Positions 35,144-44,938 of a DNA stretch of 64,000 nt are shown piece by piece. Location: positions 61,942 to 125,941 of the forward strand of contig SGYO01000003.1 in the NCBI GenBank assembly GCA_004321745.1, written 5' to 3'. The notes under the pieces are model-generated. The model was given only the letters and a program-made list of their open reading frames with translations. It searched no databases and had not been told where the DNA came from. The DNA is from a bacterium (GTDB lineage Bacteria; Fidelibacterota; Marinisomatia; Marinisomatales; UBA1611). The first letter of the stretch is position 1; each line of letters starts with the position of its first letter. The position numbers and the translations under genes were made by a program.

Positions 35144-36597
35144 TGTGTGGCATAGTTGGCATATATCATAAGAAGGAACCAGCTTGTAGTGATGTATACG
35201 ATGCCCTGATTCAAGTACAACATAGAGGACAAGATGCTGCAGGTATATCCACATGGGATACTGAAAAGATTTCAACACATAAATACACAGGATTAGTAAC
35301 AGAAGTTTTTAAACACCAAACAACTTTTGAAAAGTTAGCAGGGAATATTGGGATTGGACATGTTCGCTACCCTACTGCTGGGGGTGATAATGTAAGCGAA
35401 GCTCAACCTTTTTTCACTGCAAACCCAGTTAACATTTCCCTGGCTCACAATGGCACACTAACAAATAGTGAAAAGTTAAAAGAAAAACTGATTAGAATAA
35501 ATTTTTGCCAGTTTAATACAAACTCTGATTCCGAAGTTTTATTGAAACAATTTTGCTATGAACTTTATAAAACTAATTTTAGAAAATTAACGAAAACGCA
35601 TGTTTATAAAGCACTTAATAATGTATTTCAAAAATGTTCTGGCGGTTATGCGGTAGTTATGATCGTTGCCGGGATTGGTTTGGTAGCCTTTAGAGATCCG
35701 AAAGGTATTAGGCCTTTATCTTTAGGGAAATACAAAAACTCATATTTAATTGCATCTGAGAGTAGTGCTATAACAGCAATGGGATACGATCTAGAAAGTG
35801 ATATAAAACCTGGACAAGTAGTAATAATCGATGAACAAGGAAATGTTGATAAAAAAAGACCAATAAAAGGGTCAACTAACCAACCTTGCCTTTTTGAATA
35901 TGTATATTTTTCAAGGCCTGATTCTACTATAGATGAAATATCTGTACATAAATCAAGATTACGAATGGGAGATTTTTTAGGTGAAAAAATTCTAAGAGAC
36001 TTCAAAGACCTTGATGTTGATGTAGTGATACCCATACCCGATACAAGTAGAACTTCTGCAATGCAGGTTGCCTATAAACTGGGGGTAAAATATCGCGAGG
36101 GTTTTATGAAAAACCGATACATAGGAAGAACATTTATCATGCCTGGCCAAAGTATTAGAAAAAGGTCAGTTGCGCAAAAATTAAATCCAATAGAAATTGA
36201 ATTTAAGGATAAGAATGTGTTATTAGTTGATGATTCGATTGTAAGGGGGCATACCTCAAAAAAAATTATTCAAATGGTAAGAGACAATGGAGCTAAAAAA
36301 GTATTTTTTGCTTCGGCTAGTCCCCCAATACGGTTTCAGAATGTCTTTGGAATTGATATGCCTGCAATAAAAGAGCTGGTTGCTCACAACAGAACAATAA
36401 GGCAAATAAAAAACTTTATTGGAGCAGATGAATTGATTTACCAAGACCTTGATGATCTTAGATCATCAGCGAGTATTGGTAATCCAAAAATAACAAAATT
36501 TGAAGAGTCAGTCTTTACAGGTATTTATTGTGATTCTTTTGTAACTAAAAAATATTTACAAAAACTAGAAGACAGTAGGCAAGACATTAAACGATAA
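35143..36597 (+). CDS. purF: Amidophosphoribosyltransferase PurF
   Basis: A 484-residue enzyme catalysing the committed step of purine synthesis. The protein begins MCGIVGIYH, so the N-terminal nucleophile Cys is exposed by Met removal without a propeptide. The glutaminase domain has QHRGQDAAGIS and HNGTLTN. The phosphoribosyltransferase domain has the PRPP loop VLLVDDSIVRGHTSKK (about 360-375). Its start codon overlaps the purB stop. The purF-purD gap is only 19 bases. Confidence 0.97.
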   Translation: MCGIVGIYHKKEPACSDVYDALIQVQHRGQDAAGISTWDTEKISTHKYTGLVTEVFKHQTTFEKLAGNIGIGHVRYPTAGGDNVSEAQPFFTANPVNISLAHNGTLTNSEKLKEKLIRINFCQFNTNSDSEVLLKQFCYELYKTNFRKLTKTHVYKALNNVFQKCSGGYAVVMIVAGIGLVAFRDPKGIRPLSLGKYKNSYLIASESSAITAMGYDLESDIKPGQVVIIDEQGNVDKKRPIKGSTNQPCLFEYVYFSRPDSTIDEISVHKSRLRMGDFLGEKILRDFKDLDVDVVIPIPDTSRTSAMQVAYKLGVKYREGFMKNRYIGRTFIMPGQSIRKRSVAQKLNPIEIEFKDKNVLLVDDSIVRGHTSKKIIQMVRDNGAKKVFFASASPPIRFQNVFGIDMPAIKELVAHNRTIRQIKNFIGADELIYQDLDDLRSSASIGNPKITKFEESVFTGIYCDSFVTKKYLQKLEDSRQDIKR

Positions 36598-36616
36598 TTA
36601 ACCTTTTTTAAAAATC

Positions 36617-37927
36617 ATGGTAAAAATTTTAGTTATAGGATCAGGTGCTAGAGAGCATGCAATTATCAAGTCTTTAAATGAATCAAAAAAAGAAAAAGAG
36701 ATATATTGTCTAGCTAGCAATAATAATCCAGGAATATCAGATATCTGCAATGAGTTAAAAATTGTAGATATCAATAACTCAGAAATAATTAAAGATTATT
36801 CAATAAAACAAAGTATTAACATTGCAATAATTGGCCCTGAAAATCCCCTAGCCTGTGGTGTTGCAGACTCTTTATGGGAAGCAGGAATAGGGGTTATTGG
36901 CCCTAAGAAAAATCTAGCTCAAATTGAAACTTCAAAATCATTTACAAGAAACCTTTTAAGAGAGTATAAAATTCCAGGTTGTCCAAAATTCAAGACATTT
37001 ATAAATATGGAAGGTGTAGAGGATTTTTTATCTCTTTTAGGCGAAGACTATGTTGTTAAATATGACGGATTAGCTGGCGGTAAGGGAGTTAAAGTTGCTG
37101 GGGATCATCTGCATAGCCATGAAGAAGCTTTATCATACTGCAAAGAATTAATTGAGAGTGGAGGCCATTTTGTAATAGAGCGAAAACTAATTGGAGAAGA
37201 ATTTTCTTTGATGAGTTTCAGTGATGGTGAAAACCTTGTTCATATGCCAGCAGTTCAGGATCATAAAAGAGCCTATGAAAATGACACAGGTCCAAACACT
37301 GGAGGTATGGGAACATATTCAGACTCTGATCATAGCCTACCCTTCTTAGAAAAAAGCCATATTGAATCAGCTCAAAAAATAAATGAAAAGACTGCAAAAG
37401 CATTAAAACATAAATTTGGAGAAGGTTATAAAGGAATACTGTATGGTGGCTTTATTGCAACTAATACAGGAGTGCAACTAATAGAATATAACGCTCGTTT
37501 TGGTGACCCCGAAGCAATGAATGTTTTGTCAATATTAGATTCAGATTTAATCGAAATTTGTGAAGCAATTATTTCAGAGGACCTTAATAATACTAAAATA
37601 GTTTTTAAAAATTTAGCGACTGTATGTAAATACGCTGTCCCTGAAGGGTATCCAGATGATCCAATAAAAGGACATCAAATTGATGTATCTGAAGTAAAAA
37701 ATAAAAATATATTATTTTATGCATCAGTAGAAAATAAAAACGACAACCTAGTACAAATAGGAAGTCGCGCTATAGCTGTGGTTGGGCATGGTGAAACAAT
37801 TTGGGAAGCTGAACAAATTGCTGAAAAAAACATATTAAAAGTGAAAGGTCCGCTTTTCCATAGAAAAGACATTGGCACTACAGATCTAATACAAAAAAAA
37901 TTAAACCATATGTCATCCCTTAAATGA
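36617..37927 (+). CDS. purD: GAR synthetase PurD
   Basis: A 436-residue ATP-grasp ligase joining phosphoribosylamine and glycine. The start VKILVIGSGAREHAI, the GPENPLACGVAD segment, the ATP-grasp stretch VVKYDGLAGGKGVKVA, the VQDHKRAYENDTGPNTGGMG motif and the metal-binding YNARFGDPEAMN are all intact. It overlaps purN by four bases (ATGA). Nothing unusual is seen apart from the usual AT-rich codon use. Confidence 0.97.
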   Translation: MVKILVIGSGAREHAIIKSLNESKKEKEIYCLASNNNPGISDICNELKIVDINNSEIIKDYSIKQSINIAIIGPENPLACGVADSLWEAGIGVIGPKKNLAQIETSKSFTRNLLREYKIPGCPKFKTFINMEGVEDFLSLLGEDYVVKYDGLAGGKGVKVAGDHLHSHEEALSYCKELIESGGHFVIERKLIGEEFSLMSFSDGENLVHMPAVQDHKRAYENDTGPNTGGMGTYSDSDHSLPFLEKSHIESAQKINEKTAKALKHKFGEGYKGILYGGFIATNTGVQLIEYNARFGDPEAMNVLSILDSDLIEICEAIISEDLNNTKIVFKNLATVCKYAVPEGYPDDPIKGHQIDVSEVKNKNILFYASVENKNDNLVQIGSRAIAVVGHGETIWEAEQIAEKNILKVKGPLFHRKDIGTTDLIQKKLNHMSSLK

Positions 37928-38496
37928 TAAAGCTTGGTGTTTTAGGATCTACAAATGGTACTGACCTACAAGCAATTTTGGATGCTATTGATCAAAAAAT
38001 AATTAAAGCATCAGTAAGTATTGTTATTTCAAATAAAAAAAACGCTTACATATTAGAACGAGCAAAAAAACATGGAGTGAATACTCAATATATTCGCCAT
38101 AAAGGAAGATCTAGACAAGAGTTTGACCAGGAAGTGACAAACCTGTTAAATAAGAATGAAGTTGATTTGATATTACTAATAGGTTTTATGAGAATATTAT
38201 CTGATGAGTTTTGCCATAACTGGAGAGATAAAATATTAAATGTTCATCCCTCTCTTCTCCCAAAATATGCTGGGGGTATGGATACGAATGTCCATGAAGA
38301 AGTACTCGCTAATGGAGATACTGAAACAGGGTGCACTATACACTTTGTGACTGAAGAAATAGATGGTGGCCCTATTTTAGTTCAAAAGTCGTGTAAAGTA
38401 GGTCCCAATGATAACATTGATACTCTGAAAAAAAGAGTCCAAGCTTTAGAAGGGCAAGCATTCATAGAAGCAATTAACCTAATAACTAATAAATAG
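37924..38496 (+). CDS. purN: GAR formyltransferase PurN
   Basis: A 190-residue folate-dependent formyltransferase. The start IKLGVLGSTNGTDLQAI, the NVHPSLLPKYAGG loop with the catalytic Asn/His, and GCTIHFVTEEIDGGPIL with the catalytic Asp define it. It overlaps purD and is followed two bases later by purH. The loop after HPSLLP (AGGMDTNVHEEVL) differs somewhat from the E. coli protein but keeps the catalytic residues. Confidence 0.95.
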   Translation: MIKLGVLGSTNGTDLQAILDAIDQKIIKASVSIVISNKKNAYILERAKKHGVNTQYIRHKGRSRQEFDQEVTNLLNKNEVDLILLIGFMRILSDEFCHNWRDKILNVHPSLLPKYAGGMDTNVHEEVLANGDTETGCTIHFVTEEIDGGPILVQKSCKVGPNDNIDTLKKRVQALEGQAFIEAINLITNK

Positions 38497-38498
38497 AT

Positions 38499-40055
38499 AT
38501 GTTAGAAAACCCAAAATTAAATAATGAAAATGTAAAAATTAATCGCGCTTTAATCTCTGTTTTTGATAAAACAGGTTTAGACAAGCTTGCCAAAGAATTT
38601 GTTTCAAGAGGAATTGAAATTATGTCTACTGGCGGTAGTGCTAAGTTTTTAAGAGGCAAAAATATAAAGGTTACTGATGTGAGTGACTATACTAACTTTC
38701 CTGAGATCATGGATGGGAGAGTTAAGACAATCAACCCATTAGTTGAGGGAGGAATACTTGGGCTTCGAGATAAACATGCGAAGGATGCTAAAGATAATAA
38801 CATCAAATGGATTGACATTGTCATATGTAACCTCTACCCTTTTTCTGAGACGATTTCAAAAAATGATTGTGACCAAGCTTTAGCGCTAGAAAACGTAGAC
38901 ATTGGTGGTCCGACAATGATTAGAAGTGCAGCTAAAAATGTTGGGTGGGTAACTATAATAGTTGACCCTACTGATTATGATTATCTATTAGAAAATTTGA
39001 ATAACAAAAATGAGATTGATTTTGATTCTCGATCGTTTTTCTCTGCAAAGGCATTCGGCCATACAGCTCAATATGATACTATCATTCATAATTACTTAAA
39101 GCCTGAAAAGCTATCTAATGACTTTACATTGACATTCACTAAACATTCAGAAATGAGATATGGAGAAAATCCCCATCAAGCTGCAGCTGCTTATACCATT
39201 TCTGGAGACAAGTCAAACAACATTCTTAATGCAAAAATCCACCAAGGAAAAAAGTTATCCTATAATAATATAATGGATGGTGACGCTGCCCTTTCTTGTT
39301 TAAAAGAATTTAATTCAACAGCTTGTGTAATTGTTAAACACGCTAATCCTTGCGGGGTTGCCCTAGGTGCCAATATGTTAAATGTATATAAAAGAGCATT
39401 TAACGCAGATAGTCTTTCAGCATTTGGAGGCATTATAGCAATAAACCAACCTTGTGATGATGTTCTTGCTGAAGAAATCTCAAAGGTTTTTGTTGAAATT
39501 GTGTTAGCACCAGCATTCACTAAAAAATCATTAGATATCTTTTCAAAAAAGAAAAATCTCCGCGTACTTGAAGTCGGAAATATTCACTCCCGTGAGCAGT
39601 TGTTAGAAGTTAGAAATGTAGTAGGCGGTGTAATTGTGCAAGAAACGGACACAAGTATTTTATCAGAAGAAAATCTGCAAGTTGTTACAAAAAATAAGCC
39701 CTCAGATAATGATATAAAAACAATGCTTTTTGGATGGAAAGTATTGAAACACGTTAAATCAAATGGTATACTAATCGTTAAAGATAATACAACAGTCGGT
39801 GTAGGAGCAGGACAGGTGAGCAGAGTTGATTCAGTTGATATTGCTATGAAAAAATCTGGTGAATCAATTAAAAATTCAATATTATGCTCTGATGCTTTTT
39901 TCCCTTTTAGAGATAGCATTGATAAAATTGCAGGAAGTGGAATAAAAGCGGTACTTCAACCAGGAGGTTCAGTTAGAGATGATGAGGTTATATCTGCATG
40001 TAATGAGCATGGAATTGCTATGATATTTACTGGGCAAAGATGTTTTAAACATTGA
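38499..40055 (+). CDS. purH: Bifunctional AICAR formyltransferase/IMP cyclohydrolase PurH
   Basis: A 518-residue enzyme performing the last two steps to IMP. The N-terminal MGS-like IMP cyclohydrolase domain has RALISVFDKTGLDKLA, STGGSAKFL and EIMDGRVKTINP. The C-terminal formyltransferase has RYGENPHQAAA, VKHANPCGVA and SDAFFPFRDSID, and ends with the typical RCFKH tail. It is the last pur gene of the operon; kdsD begins 47 bases later. No terminator was recognised in that gap. Confidence 0.97.
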   Translation: MLENPKLNNENVKINRALISVFDKTGLDKLAKEFVSRGIEIMSTGGSAKFLRGKNIKVTDVSDYTNFPEIMDGRVKTINPLVEGGILGLRDKHAKDAKDNNIKWIDIVICNLYPFSETISKNDCDQALALENVDIGGPTMIRSAAKNVGWVTIIVDPTDYDYLLENLNNKNEIDFDSRSFFSAKAFGHTAQYDTIIHNYLKPEKLSNDFTLTFTKHSEMRYGENPHQAAAAYTISGDKSNNILNAKIHQGKKLSYNNIMDGDAALSCLKEFNSTACVIVKHANPCGVALGANMLNVYKRAFNADSLSAFGGIIAINQPCDDVLAEEISKVFVEIVLAPAFTKKSLDIFSKKKNLRVLEVGNIHSREQLLEVRNVVGGVIVQETDTSILSEENLQVVTKNKPSDNDIKTMLFGWKVLKHVKSNGILIVKDNTTVGVGAGQVSRVDSVDIAMKKSGESIKNSILCSDAFFPFRDSIDKIAGSGIKAVLQPGGSVRDDEVISACNEHGIAMIFTGQRCFKH

Positions 40056-40102
40056 TAAGTTATACTACCCATATGGACCTAATTTATTCTTAAATTTATT
40101 TT

Positions 40103-41083
40103 ATGAGTAGTTCAAAAAATATAGATATTGCTAAAAATGTAATTGATATAGAATCAAAGGCTGTTGCTGCTATAGCAGATAAAATAGGTAAAAGTTTTGA
40201 AGATGCTGTAGGTTCAATTCTAAACTGTAGTGGAAGGTTAATCATTCTTGGAATGGGAAAATCGGGCCTAATTTCACAAAAAATTGCCGCTACCATGTCT
40301 TCTACTGGCACACCATCCCATTTTGTACATCCCGCTGATGCATTTCATGGTGACCTTGGGATGATAACAAAAAATGATGTTGTTTTAATGATCAGTAACA
40401 GCGGTGAAACACATGAGCTCCTTCAAATTATTCCAGCGCTGAAGAAAAAAAAGATTCCTACAATTGGTATGTTTGGTAAAGAAAATTCAACTTTGTTTAA
40501 TAGTGTTGATCATGCTTTAGATACTTCCGTTGAAAAAGAAGCATGCCCCCTTGACCTTGCCCCTACTGCAAGTACCACTGCTACGTTAGCTATGGGAGAT
40601 GCTTTGGCAGTGGCACTTTTAAAAAACAGAGGATTTGATGCTAACGACTTTGCCGAACTACACCCAGGAGGTTCTTTAGGAAAAAAACTTTTATTAAGTG
40701 TAAATCAATTAGTTCATAAAGGTGAAGACATCCCTTTTGTAAAGGATCATACAAGCCTCAAAGATTCTCTTCTAACAATATCAGAAAAAGGATTAGGCAT
40801 AACTGGAGTGTTAGATAAAAATGACACCCTAATCGGCATTATTACTGATGGAGATATTAGAAGAGGCGTAGAGCAAAATGGTAATAACATCTTTGATAAA
40901 ACGGCAAAAGACTTTATGTCTGCTGATCCAAAGGTTATTTCTTCAGACACATTAGCAATAACAGCTTTAGAGCTTATGGAAGAATACAACATCACCAGCT
41001 TGTTTGTTTATTCTTCAGAAAACCTTAAAAAGCCTGATGGCGTAATTCACATCCACGACATTCTAAAAGCTGGTATAAAATAA
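40103..41083 (+). CDS. kdsD: Arabinose-5-phosphate isomerase KdsD (KpsF/GutQ)
   Basis: A 326-residue enzyme converting ribulose-5-phosphate to arabinose-5-phosphate for Kdo synthesis in LPS. The N-terminal SIS domain (about 35-180) has LGMGKSGLISQKIAATMSSTG, HGDLGMI and LAPTASTTATLAMGDALA. Two CBS domains fill residues ~200-326 (GVLDKNDTLIGIITDGDIRR). Length and domain order are normal. It follows the purine operon and may be read through from it, but a separate promoter is also possible. Confidence 0.95.
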   Translation: MSSSKNIDIAKNVIDIESKAVAAIADKIGKSFEDAVGSILNCSGRLIILGMGKSGLISQKIAATMSSTGTPSHFVHPADAFHGDLGMITKNDVVLMISNSGETHELLQIIPALKKKKIPTIGMFGKENSTLFNSVDHALDTSVEKEACPLDLAPTASTTATLAMGDALAVALLKNRGFDANDFAELHPGGSLGKKLLLSVNQLVHKGEDIPFVKDHTSLKDSLLTISEKGLGITGVLDKNDTLIGIITDGDIRRGVEQNGNNIFDKTAKDFMSADPKVISSDTLAITALELMEEYNITSLFVYSSENLKKPDGVIHIHDILKAGIK

Positions 41084-41148
41084 TTTTACATGAGCCTAAC
41101 ACAAAACTAACCTTTCTTAACTAAAATTGCTCTACAACAGAAGAGTTA

Positions 41149-42252
41149 ATGAATAACGACACAATAAAAATTTTATTAAAGTCAGTTGGGATTTTTTCAG
41201 CGCTATATCTCTTTTTAGTTGGTATTGCAGGTATGTCATCAGCGATAAAACGGATGGGTTCTGATTTTGCAGAAACTGTATTAACTACTACTAGTGATCC
41301 TTTTATAGCATTATTCATTGGTGTTTTTGCTACAGTACTCTTCCAAAGTTCATCGACAACTACATCCTTGATAGTTGGGATGGTTAGTAGTGGCAGCCTA
41401 ACTATAGCCAGTTCAATCCCTATGATAATGGGAGCAAACATTGGAACCACAGTAACAAATACAATAGTATCAGTAGGGCACATAAATAAAGGCACTGAGT
41501 TTAAAAGAGCTTTTGCTGCTTCAACAGTTCATGATTTTTTTAATATTTTAGCAGTAATCATTGTTTTCCCAATTGAAATGCTTTTTCACCCATTACAAAA
41601 AACATCAGAATGGTTTGCATTAAAAATATTTGGAAAAATTGATAACATAGAAGTGCTTCAAGCTAAAAGCCCAATAAAATTAGCGGTTAAATCTGGAGCA
41701 AAATTTCTTCAAAAATTTAGTTTTGATAATGATATAGTATATCTAGTAATAAGCGTTTTTATAACATTTATGATGTTATATAGCATTGTTAAACTTTTAA
41801 AAAGTCTAGTTTTAAAAAAAATTGAAGGGTTTTTTGATCAATACATATTTAATACAGCAGTCAAAGCTATGCTATTTGGAATCATTATTACGATAATGGT
41901 GCAAAGCTCATCTATTACAACTTCTTTAGTAGTGCCTTTAGCTGGTGCGGGCGTTTTAACATTAAGGCAAATTTTTCCATTCACTCTTGGAGCAAATATT
42001 GGTACTACTGTAACAGCACTGTTAGCTGCGATAACTGGAACAGTGTCAGCTTTAGTAGCAGCTTTCAGTCATTTGCTTTTTAATATTTCAGGAATTGTGA
42101 TTATTTATTGTATACCTGCTTTACGAAACATCCCTCTTAAATGTGCAGAAATAATTTCAGAACAAGCCGTAACAAAAAAATATTTACCACCACTTTATCT
42201 TTTTTGTATTTTTGTTTTATTGCCACTTTTTATCATTTATTTTGGAAGGTAA
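41149..42252 (+). CDS. Na/Pi cotransporter family protein (transport domain only)
   Basis: A 367-residue SLC34/NptA-type transporter. Both inverted halves carry the hallmark QSSS motif (QSSSTTTSLIVGMVSSG at about 66, QSSSITTSLVVPLAGAG near 254), each followed by GANIGTTVT. There are about eight hydrophobic helices. Many bacterial NptA proteins (~550 residues) end in a fused PhoU-like domain; here that part is a separate gene 24 bases downstream. A porin-like gene follows. Sodium-driven phosphate uptake is the likely role, although some members export phosphate. Confidence 0.92.
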   Translation: MNNDTIKILLKSVGIFSALYLFLVGIAGMSSAIKRMGSDFAETVLTTTSDPFIALFIGVFATVLFQSSSTTTSLIVGMVSSGSLTIASSIPMIMGANIGTTVTNTIVSVGHINKGTEFKRAFAASTVHDFFNILAVIIVFPIEMLFHPLQKTSEWFALKIFGKIDNIEVLQAKSPIKLAVKSGAKFLQKFSFDNDIVYLVISVFITFMMLYSIVKLLKSLVLKKIEGFFDQYIFNTAVKAMLFGIIITIMVQSSSITTSLVVPLAGAGVLTLRQIFPFTLGANIGTTVTALLAAITGTVSALVAAFSHLLFNISGIVIIYCIPALRNIPLKCAEIISEQAVTKKYLPPLYLFCIFVLLPLFIIYFGR

Positions 42253-42276
42253 TTATTATCATTCATTGGAGGAATC

Positions 42277-42951
42277 ATGTCAGTATTTAGAGATCTTGTA
42301 AACATTTGGAAGTCGGAAAATAACCTCTCTCAAGCTTGGAGCGAATCAAACGATATGCTCCACCTATCTCATGAAATGTTTAACGATGCTGTAGAAGCAC
42401 TAAGGTCGGGAGAAAAAAACAAAGTACTAAAAAGTATAAAGCTACGTGATGAAAAAATAAATTACTACCACCGAGAAATTAGAAAAAAAGTAGTTACATA
42501 CTACTCTGTGTCAAAAGATGTAACCAACATTGACTCAGGACTGGTATTAATTAATACCGTTGTTGATATAGAACGTATTGGAGACTATTCTAAAAATATT
42601 TTAGACTTAGCTAAACATTATCCGAAAAAATTTATATCTGAAAAATTTTCAGAAGACTTAAGAACAATTGAAGAAACTGTGCTTAGTAGATTTTCATCCA
42701 CAATAAAAGCTGTAAAAAACATGGACGAAAATCTAGCCGATGAACTCATAGCATCTTATAGAAATGACCTAGGTAAAATATCTGATAAGTTAGTGGCAGC
42801 ATCCATTTCAGGCGATGTAGAGATTGGGAAAGAAAACAAAACAGCATCCGTAGCACTTTATGCAAGATATCTTAAACGAATAGGTGCTCATCTAAAAAAT
42901 ATAACATCCTTAGTTGTTAACCCTTTCGAATCTATAGGATACATTAAATAG
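42277..42951 (+). CDS. PhoU-like regulatory protein
   Basis: A 224-residue all-helical protein with the E(x)..D.I....(R)EI and D.ERIGDY(s).NI pattern of PhoU domains (DIERIGDYSKNI at ~90-101, and YARYLKRIGAHLKNI near the C-terminus). It starts behind a strong ribosome-binding site (GGAGG), 24 bases after the Na/Pi transporter. It corresponds to the domain usually fused to the C-terminus of NptA, so it probably gates or regulates that transporter rather than the Pst system. Confidence 0.88.
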   Translation: MSVFRDLVNIWKSENNLSQAWSESNDMLHLSHEMFNDAVEALRSGEKNKVLKSIKLRDEKINYYHREIRKKVVTYYSVSKDVTNIDSGLVLINTVVDIERIGDYSKNILDLAKHYPKKFISEKFSEDLRTIEETVLSRFSSTIKAVKNMDENLADELIASYRNDLGKISDKLVAASISGDVEIGKENKTASVALYARYLKRIGAHLKNITSLVVNPFESIGYIK

Positions 42952-43004
42952 TTTATTTGCTCATATTTTTTTTCTAACCTTTTGTTATAAAAACAAGAGC
43001 TCTT

Positions 43005-44240
43005 TTGAGAATAAACTACCTTACATTATTTCTTTTTTTATTTATAGTTGAAAAAGTTTTTGCAGTTAACACAAGTTTTTCAGCTGAAACTAGATTGAAA
43101 ATAAAAAAATTTCACAATGATAGTACATCAACTTCAGCTTCAGCATCGTATTTAAGGAGTAGGTTAAATATTAACCTAGCCTTACAGAATTATAAAATTT
43201 ATTTTCAACTTCAAGACACTAGATTACTTGGCAATCAAAATAATTCCCCTAGTATAACTGGAGGACAAAACCCATCACCTTCTTTCCACCAAGTATTTGG
43301 TGAATTTAATGGAATTCTTGGAAGCAAAAACAAAACGCGCTTCGGCAGATTTGAAATGCCATTAGGTAATCAAAGAATTTTTTCAAATAATAATTGGAAC
43401 GAAAGTGGTCGCAGTTTTGAGGGTATAACAAACATTCGGAAAACAAAAAATGGAAATATATTATTTTTCCATTTGATCAGTGCTGAACTGTTTCCTATGA
43501 ATGATCAATTTGATTATGTGGTCAATGGTTTATACGGGACAACAAAATTGAATTTTTTTAAATCGAAAAAACAAATAATTGATAGTGATGAGGCGCCAAC
43601 AAAAAACTCTCCTCTTAATTTAGATTATTATTATTATAATGAAGATATAGTTATTACCCCTAATACAAATACCAAACAAAGAAGGACATACGGTTTAAGG
43701 GTTTTTAAAAAATTTAGACCAATAGATTTTGAAGCAGAATTTGCTTTTCAAAATGGTGAATATTATTCAAATAAAATTAACGCTTCATTATCATCAATAA
43801 ATATTAACGCTCCAATCAATTTCACTCCTTTAATTGAATCGTTATCTTTTTCAAAAGAGTATATATCAGGAGATGAGTTTTTATTAGGAGGAAGTGATGG
43901 CGAACTTACTGGGTTTGCTAAACCGTTTGGAGCAGCACATAAATTTCACGGATATTATGATAACCCAATCCATAACAAATTTCTTGATAACTCTCACGCT
44001 GGATTGAATGAATGGTTTATAGCAAGCAACCATAAACTATTTTCAAGTTTTAACTTATCTATCAAATACCATCATTTTAAAGATGCTATAGATTTTGATG
44101 TCTATGGAAACGAATTAGATTTTATTTTATCGAAAAAACTCCCTTTTGGCGGAAAATTAATTCAAGGATTTTCTATTTATTATCCTGAATATGGAGAAAG
44201 ACTTGAATCCGGGTATTTAATGATTGAAATAAAAATATAA
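43005..44240 (+). CDS. Porin-like outer-membrane protein (alginate-export-like barrel)
   Basis: A 411-residue protein with a signal peptide (about 1-20) and an extended beta-rich body containing RFGRFEMPLGNQRIFSNNNW and NESGRSFEGI. This resembles the alginate-export/phosphate-selective porin class, in which 'GR....LG.QR' is common. It ends in a strand (ESGYLMIEIKI). The start is TTG behind AAGAG; no ATG is available. Its position after the Na/Pi transporter and PhoU-like genes suggests phosphate or phosphorylated-compound passage through the outer membrane. That is inference from neighbours. Confidence 0.75.
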   Translation: MRINYLTLFLFLFIVEKVFAVNTSFSAETRLKIKKFHNDSTSTSASASYLRSRLNINLALQNYKIYFQLQDTRLLGNQNNSPSITGGQNPSPSFHQVFGEFNGILGSKNKTRFGRFEMPLGNQRIFSNNNWNESGRSFEGITNIRKTKNGNILFFHLISAELFPMNDQFDYVVNGLYGTTKLNFFKSKKQIIDSDEAPTKNSPLNLDYYYYNEDIVITPNTNTKQRRTYGLRVFKKFRPIDFEAEFAFQNGEYYSNKINASLSSININAPINFTPLIESLSFSKEYISGDEFLLGGSDGELTGFAKPFGAAHKFHGYYDNPIHNKFLDNSHAGLNEWFIASNHKLFSSFNLSIKYHHFKDAIDFDVYGNELDFILSKKLPFGGKLIQGFSIYYPEYGERLESGYLMIEIKI

Positions 44241-44284
44241 ATCTAACTGTTGACCTAATATAAAGACCATATAGTTAAAACGAT

Positions 44285-44917
44285 CTAATTCAAGCTATAT
44301 GAAAATCCAATAACATTCATTTCATCAATATCTTTTTTTTCTAGATCCTCCACTTTATACTGAAAATAAATCTTAATAGATTTTTTACCTCGCAGTCCTA
44401 TATCCAATCCAGAAGTAACTCTATATTCATTTATAATTTCTACCTTAGAATCAATTGGGTTAAATATTTCATAAGACAAAAAAGGTTTATATCTCTTATT
44501 TACTTTATAATAGGCATAAAATTTATTTCGTAAAACTTGTTTGCTATCTTTTTGTTCTTCAACTCCAAATTGATATCTAGTCTTATATCTAAAGCTAAGA
44601 TCTTTCACTTTAACTTTATAAGAACCACCAAAACTTGCACGCGTTTTAACCTTGTCTTTAAAAATTGCATATCGCAGTGGGATAAATATTTTCATGTTAT
44701 CGAACAGTTCATAAGATAGAGATACTTCAGAAAAGGTTTGTCTAAATAGTAAATTCTCACCCCTTGATCGGATACTTTGCTCGAAATCAAGTCTTAGATA
44801 ATTTGGTAATTTTATTTTATACGAAACTGAGTTTCTAAGTTCAAACTCATCTGCAATCAAAATTTGAGAGATTAAAAAAAAGGTGAACCATATAATTTTA
44901 ATTAAATTATTTAGCAT
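44285..44917 (-). CDS. DUF2490-family protein
   Basis: About 210 residues with a signal peptide (about 1-22) and a beta-rich body containing LRLDFEQSIRSRGENLLFRQTF and LRNKFYAYYKVNKRYKPFLSYEIF, matching DUF2490. That family is predicted to be an outer-membrane barrel. The ATG at 44917 is chosen over the TTG at 44920. It lies 21 bases after the DUF4956 gene on the same strand, so the two probably form an operon. Function unknown. Confidence 0.8.
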   Translation of the reverse strand: MLNNLIKIIWFTFFLISQILIADEFELRNSVSYKIKLPNYLRLDFEQSIRSRGENLLFRQTFSEVSLSYELFDNMKIFIPLRYAIFKDKVKTRASFGGSYKVKVKDLSFRYKTRYQFGVEEQKDSKQVLRNKFYAYYKVNKRYKPFLSYEIFNPIDSKVEIINEYRVTSGLDIGLRGKKSIKIYFQYKVEDLEKKDIDEMNVIGFSYSLN

Positions 44918-44938
44918 CAAATTCTATAAAGATATTTT

